Shown here piece by piece: positions 21,194 through 24,503 of a DNA stretch of 24,503 nucleotides. The position numbers and the translations under genes are program-made. Source of the stretch: a virus; IMG/VR virus record IMGVR_UViG_3300032893_000268, positions 1 through 24,503 of that record. One strand, given 5' to 3'. Under the pieces are notes generated by a model that saw only the letters and a list, made by a program, of their open reading frames with translations, had not been told where the DNA came from and made no database searches. The first letter of the stretch is position 1. Every line of letters starts with the position of its first letter.

Positions 21194-21402
21194 GGTGCTC
21201 GTTCCGCAACAATCCGGCGCAGCGGCGCTGCATCATTGAGGCCACGATCGATCACCTCCGGCCGTTCCGGCGCGGGTATGCACGATCCAAGGCGGGCCCG
21301 TTCTTCAGCCTGCGCACCGTTCAAATCCTGCTCGATGTCGGCGCGCTGCGATGGGTGCAGACCTGCGGCCGGATCAGGTTTCTCACAGCGAGGTCTCAAT
21401 GA
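21190..21402 (+). CDS. Small basic protein (70 aa)
   Basis: ATG 21190 overlaps the preceding [43 protein letters not shown] and [20 protein letters not shown]. Arg-rich with three Cys; a winged-helix-like C-terminal pattern ([16 protein letters not shown]) is possible. Stop overlaps the RecT ATG. Confidence 0.75.
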   Translation: MRCSFRNNPAQRRCIIEATIDHLRPFRRGYARSKAGPFFSLRTVQILLDVGALRWVQTCGRIRFLTARSQ

Positions 21403-22634
21403 ACCTTCCAGCAATTCGACCCGATCAGCAGGTCTCCCGCTTCACACCGGATCAGGTTGATCTGATCAAGCGCACGATATGCCGGGATTCCACGAACGAT
21501 GAATTCCAGTTGTTCATGTATCAGTGCGAGCGCACCGGCCTCGACCCGTTCGCCAAGCAGATTTACGCAATCAAACGATGGGATAACCAGCTGCTCCGCG
21601 AGGTCATGGGTATCCAGACGTCGATTGACGGGCTGCGGTTGGTCGCCCAGCGTAGCAAGGAATACGCCGGCCAGGCTGGGCCGTTCTGGTGCGGGCCCGA
21701 TGGCGAATGGCGTGACGTATGGCTGGCCAGCAATCCGCCAGCTGCTGCCAAGGTCGGGGTTCTTCGCAAGGGCTTCAAAGAGCCCGCATGGGGCGTCGCG
21801 CGCTGGTCTGCATACGCGCAGACGAAGAAAAACGGAAGCGTGACCATGATGTGGGCGCGCATGCCCGACTTGATGCTCTCAAAGTGCGCCGAGGCGCTGG
21901 CGCTGCGCAAGGCGTTTCCGCAGGAGCTGTCCGGCCTCTACACCAACGACGAAATGGCATCCTCCAAGCGCGACGACGATCGCGATCCCGAGGAGATTAT
22001 CGAGGCCTGGGGCGAGAAGCGCGGTGCTGGCCTGATCAATGCGGTGGTGCAGACCGCTCCTCGGCGTGAGGAGGAGCCGACCGAGCTCTGGACTGAGGAC
22101 GGCGAAACCCCGCCGGAATGGCAAGGCGATAAATGGGAAGCCCTCGGTCCGGTTAAGCAGTCTGGCATTCTCGCTGAGGATGAATCCTTCATCAAATACG
22201 TGAACGAAGCATTCAAAATGGAGATCGACGCTAACGGCAGCGCTGCTGATTTTATCCGGAACGTATGCAAGGTTTCCTCTCGCAGAGAGCTGGCAACCAA
22301 TGAAGGCGCGAGAAAAGTCTGGCGCATTCTCGTTGAAAAATATCGCGCTTGGCAGCGAGAGCCCGAGATTATCGAACCCGTTTCGCCGCATCCAGCGGCG
22401 GAAGCAGCCGCCCCGGTCCGCTCCCAGCCCCCAGCCTCCGAGACCGGGGCGGCTGACGACAAAACCGCCGCCGAGTGGGACGTCGAACTCGGTGAGGCCG
22501 CAAAGCAAGGGATGGCTGCGCTGCAGGCGCTCTGGTCTCAGATCCCCGCCGAACACAAGCCGATGCTGAAGGCCGCGCTCGATCGCCGCCACAAGCCGAC
22601 AGCCAACGCAGCAGATGCGAGGGCACCAGCATGA
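21399..22634 (+). CDS. bet: RecT/Bet-family single-strand annealing recombinase (411 aa)
   Basis: Bet/RecT proteins bind single-stranded DNA and anneal it to complementary strands during phage recombination and replication. Residues about 15-185 carry the family wording: [129 protein letters not shown]. This is a near-perfect Bet core. The C-terminal half is a charged extension with a [11 protein letters not shown] segment, a proline/alanine linker and a final helix ([20 protein letters not shown]), longer than typical Bet (about 260 aa). ATG 21399 overlaps the upstream TGA. The matching exonuclease is not in the window. Confidence 0.92.
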   Translation: MNLPAIRPDQQVSRFTPDQVDLIKRTICRDSTNDEFQLFMYQCERTGLDPFAKQIYAIKRWDNQLLREVMGIQTSIDGLRLVAQRSKEYAGQAGPFWCGPDGEWRDVWLASNPPAAAKVGVLRKGFKEPAWGVARWSAYAQTKKNGSVTMMWARMPDLMLSKCAEALALRKAFPQELSGLYTNDEMASSKRDDDRDPEEIIEAWGEKRGAGLINAVVQTAPRREEEPTELWTEDGETPPEWQGDKWEALGPVKQSGILAEDESFIKYVNEAFKMEIDANGSAADFIRNVCKVSSRRELATNEGARKVWRILVEKYRAWQREPEIIEPVSPHPAAEAAAPVRSQPPASETGAADDKTAAEWDVELGEAAKQGMAALQALWSQIPAEHKPMLKAALDRRHKPTANAADARAPA

Positions 22635-22777
22635 GCGCACCCTGCCCGCGGGGAAGTTGGGGAACCGTCATTGGCGGCTCTGGCTACTGGCCGCCGTTGT
22701 GGTGGCGCAGATGGGGCCGGACCACCTGGCGATTATTGCCATGGGCCATCATCATTTTGCTGCTGGCTTTCCACTAA
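22631..22777 (+). CDS. Trp-rich microprotein with membrane helix (48 aa)
   Basis: ATG 22631 overlaps the RecT TGA (ATGA) and has GAGGG seven bases upstream. The protein begins [20 protein letters not shown], has seven Trp among 48 residues, a basic [11 protein letters not shown] stretch, and a terminal hydrophobic run [13 protein letters not shown], a single membrane helix with the basic part inside. Another frame over the same bases also encodes a 60-residue hydrophobic ORF; ribosome-site evidence favours this one. Function unknown. Confidence 0.55.
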   Translation: MSAPCPRGSWGTVIGGSGYWPPLWWRRWGRTTWRLLPWAIIILLLAFH

Positions 22778-22793
22778 CAGGAGAAATGACACC

Positions 22794-23207
22794 ATGACTC
22801 GCAAATCGAAGCAGCCCAAGTCCCGCAAGCTCGGCAACAAGAGCGACGACAAGATCCTCCGAGCTTCTGATGCCAGCGCAAAGCGGATCGTCGAGCTGTT
22901 CGTGGAGATCGTCAACAACCGCAGCAAAGAAGCGGGCGGCGTAGCCATGGGAGCCGATTACATGACGCGTGTCGATGGTTACCCAAGCAAAAATCAGGTG
23001 AAGTCGGGCATGGCCTACTTCTCCAACACGGGTCCATTTGGCACCTATTGCGGCAAGTGTGCATTCTATGAACCGCATGGCCGCGCCGGATACTGCAAGA
23101 AGTATCTTGAGATGGCGAAAGCGTGGGGCGCGCAGGTTCGCAAAAAACAATCGTCCTGCAAATACTATCAGCAGAAGCCTTCAGCGGAGAAGAAGAATGA
23201 CCAGTGA
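22794..23207 (+). CDS. Cysteine-cluster phage protein (137 aa)
   Basis: Starts MTRKSKQPKSRKLGNKSDDK, a very basic arm, followed by a helix SAKRIVELFVEIVNNRS. The second half has the motif C-x2-C-x11-C-x20-C (YCGKCAFYEPHGRAGYCKK ... SSCKYYQ), suited to bind a zinc ion or an iron-sulfur cluster. AGGAG is about eleven bases from ATG 22794. It overlaps the next gene by eleven bases. Not recognised as a known family; nucleic-acid binding is plausible. Confidence 0.78.
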   Translation: MTRKSKQPKSRKLGNKSDDKILRASDASAKRIVELFVEIVNNRSKEAGGVAMGADYMTRVDGYPSKNQVKSGMAYFSNTGPFGTYCGKCAFYEPHGRAGYCKKYLEMAKAWGAQVRKKQSSCKYYQQKPSAEKKNDQ

Positions 23208-24261
23208 TGATCGCTCCTCTGCCGGAACCAGCGCTGACTTGAAGCCGGTCAACGTGGAAAGCCTGATCGAAAACCTGTTGCAGACTTGCGTGGATTATGA
23301 GCGCGCCGAGCGTTTCGACGCGAAGTATCTACGTATGGAATTGGAAGAAGCCAAGCAGGCAATCCGAAATGCTCTAGCTGCGCCCCAACCCGCCGCACAG
23401 CCTACGCGTTCATATGGAGCACTTCCGCCTCCAGGCGCCCATCACCAAATAGGCGATCCTGTAATTGCCGCGTCCCAACCCGCCGGCAGCGCGCCTGACA
23501 GCGATGGCCGATATCTTGGCTATCGTGATGAGCATGGGCGCCGAATGCTATGTTCACATAAGCACTGCCCATCACCTGAAAAGTGCATCAATGGCTGTGT
23601 AGATTTTGGACCTGAAAATCAGGCTGGTCCTGCCCAAGGAGCGAGCGTGACTAACGTACAGAAGGCACTCGATCTATTGAATGCTGTTGCGCCAGCCGTC
23701 GAGAGTCTCGCCTGTCACCAGCAGCAATGTGATGATGACGGTGTCATGGTGATCGTTTCGCGACAGGCCGTTGACGAAACCGTCAATGCAGTGAACGACG
23801 CGGTTATTGCTCTTTCCAAGCCCGCTCTATCGCAGCCCGCCCAAGCACCAGCACTACCGATTGGTCCGGTTGAGCTAAAACCGATAACGATGAACGACAT
23901 CAGGCTGCATGCAGGTGAAGGCAAGTTGAGGGCACAGGATGTTTTGGCTGCGGCCAATGCCGTTCTTCGAATGCGTCAATCCAATTTGCCACAGTCATTG
24001 CGCGGTGAACCGCAGGCACCGCCACGAAGCGTCCAAGGCGGGATTCCAACCGAGGCGGAATTGGCGACCGCCTACAATTTCCTGCTTGAAAAGCCCTCGA
24101 CCAGCTACATCCAGCGCAAGATGGGTATCGGCTACAACCATGCATGCGCCATCATGGAGACGCTGGAGAACGAGGGCGCGATCTCGCTGCCCGATGCCAA
24201 CGGCAAGCGCGTCACGCTCTCGCGCCCTCACCAGCAGGTGACTAAGGAAGATCAGTCATGA
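23197..24261 (+). CDS. Phage protein with FtsK-gamma-like winged helix (354 aa)
   Basis: Start ATG 23197 has GGAG six to eight bases upstream and overlaps the previous stop by eleven bases. Residues 1-60 are a helix bundle (VESLIENLLQTCVDYERAER); about 60-110 Ala/Pro/Gln-rich linker; about 110-145 a Cys-containing patch (MLCSHKHCPSPEKCINGCVD); about 150-220 helical (QKALDLLNAVAPAVESLACH); about 300-350 a winged helix TEAELATAYNFLLEKPSTSY, IQRKMGIGYNHACAIMETLE, NEGAISLPDANGKRVTL, closely matching the FtsK gamma domain that reads DNA polarity signals. There is no ATPase domain, so it is not a translocase. Base composition is a little poorer in GC here. Confidence 0.8.
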   Translation: MTSDDRSSAGTSADLKPVNVESLIENLLQTCVDYERAERFDAKYLRMELEEAKQAIRNALAAPQPAAQPTRSYGALPPPGAHHQIGDPVIAASQPAGSAPDSDGRYLGYRDEHGRRMLCSHKHCPSPEKCINGCVDFGPENQAGPAQGASVTNVQKALDLLNAVAPAVESLACHQQQCDDDGVMVIVSRQAVDETVNAVNDAVIALSKPALSQPAQAPALPIGPVELKPITMNDIRLHAGEGKLRAQDVLAAANAVLRMRQSNLPQSLRGEPQAPPRSVQGGIPTEAELATAYNFLLEKPSTSYIQRKMGIGYNHACAIMETLENEGAISLPDANGKRVTLSRPHQQVTKEDQS

Positions 24262-24503
24262 GCGACTACAAGCCAATAATGCAAGAGGCGCTAGCAGAAG
24301 TGAGCCGCAAAGGCCGTCTGGCCATTCAGGAAAGGGTGTTCGGGAAGATGAAGCCCAATGATCCACTCGCCGATCTTGTTGCCGGTTTCTCCAAGGCGCT
24401 GCTGGAAAAGCTCCGCGCGGCTGAGGCGAAGTATGGCTATCAGAACGACTGGATGCGCGCCGATTGGGAGGCTGAATGTCAGAAGCACCTCGCGGAACAT
24501 CTA
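24258..24503 (+). CDS. Conserved phage protein, 3' end beyond window
   Basis: 82 codons visible. ATG 24258 overlaps the preceding TGA (ATGA). The product opens MSDYKPIMQEALAEVSRKGR and reaches LRAAEAKYGYQNDWMRADWE, AECQKHLAEHL. The K-Y-G-Y-x(2)-D-W-x(3)-D-W-x-x-E-C wording is common to a widespread family of phage early proteins of unknown or pyrophosphohydrolase-neighbour type; I do not assign an activity. The end is lost at the window edge. Confidence 0.8.
   Translation, partial: MSDYKPIMQEALAEVSRKGRLAIQERVFGKMKPNDPLADLVAGFSKALLEKLRAAEAKYGYQNDWMRADWEAECQKHLAEHL

Noticed and set aside
1-24503. CRISPR array, tRNA, IS element, integrase or att site
   Set aside because: No spaced direct repeats, tRNA-like cloverleaf, transposase motif or integrase active-site pattern was found in the window by eye.

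Overview
The window is a contiguous 24.5 kb piece of a temperate tailed phage or prophage. High GC, strong third-position GC bias, many ATGA/TGATG stop-start overlaps and the protein styles suggest an alphaproteobacterial host, probably Hyphomicrobiales (Bradyrhizobium/Rhodopseudomonas-like). The host is inferred from style only; no host gene is visible. No integrase, lysis gene, tail-fibre gene, tRNA, rRNA, IS element, CRISPR array or clear att site is in view. Both ends cut through genes.

Layout, left to right. (1) 1-9287, minus strand: virion-structure operon reading leftward. It starts with a Gly/Pro-rich head-associated protein, a small protein, a scaffold-like protein and the major capsid protein. 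It continues through small structural proteins, an adaptor-like protein and a 720-aa repeat-rich protein. (2) 9345-11806, plus strand: an isolated cassette with its own promoter candidate, a zinc-ribbon protein, the portal protein, a 15-aa extremely basic peptide and a strong intrinsic terminator. (3) 11810-14075, minus: a small protein, the terminase large subunit and a 62-aa protein. (4) 14076-14489: non-coding, with palindromes. (5) 14490-14925, minus: two small genes, one HTH-like. (6) 15000-15252, plus: a single zinc-ribbon gene with its own promoter, meeting a minus-strand terminator. (7) 15430-20182, minus: early leftward operon with small regulators, a winged-helix replication-like protein, a RusA-type resolvase and HTH proteins. 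(8) 20183-20656: immunity region, with a 105-aa repressor (plus strand) flanked by five copies of an operator of form CCGGTA-N4-TACCGG. Operators lie inside the spacers of both the leftward and rightward early promoters. (9) 20657-24503, plus: early rightward operon with small proteins, a RecT/Bet annealase, a Trp-rich microprotein, a Cys-cluster protein, a protein with an FtsK-gamma-like winged helix, and a truncated conserved phage protein.

How it fits together (inference). The repressor would silence both early promoters in the lysogen. On induction the right arm makes the recombinase and accessory proteins. The left arm makes replication/recombination factors (replication-like protein plus RusA). 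Terminase, portal and capsid then build and fill the head. Splitting the head genes into three transcription units, with portal transcribed opposite to terminase and capsid, is the most unusual architectural trait.

Most assignments rest on recognisable sequence motifs read by eye; none was checked by a database search.
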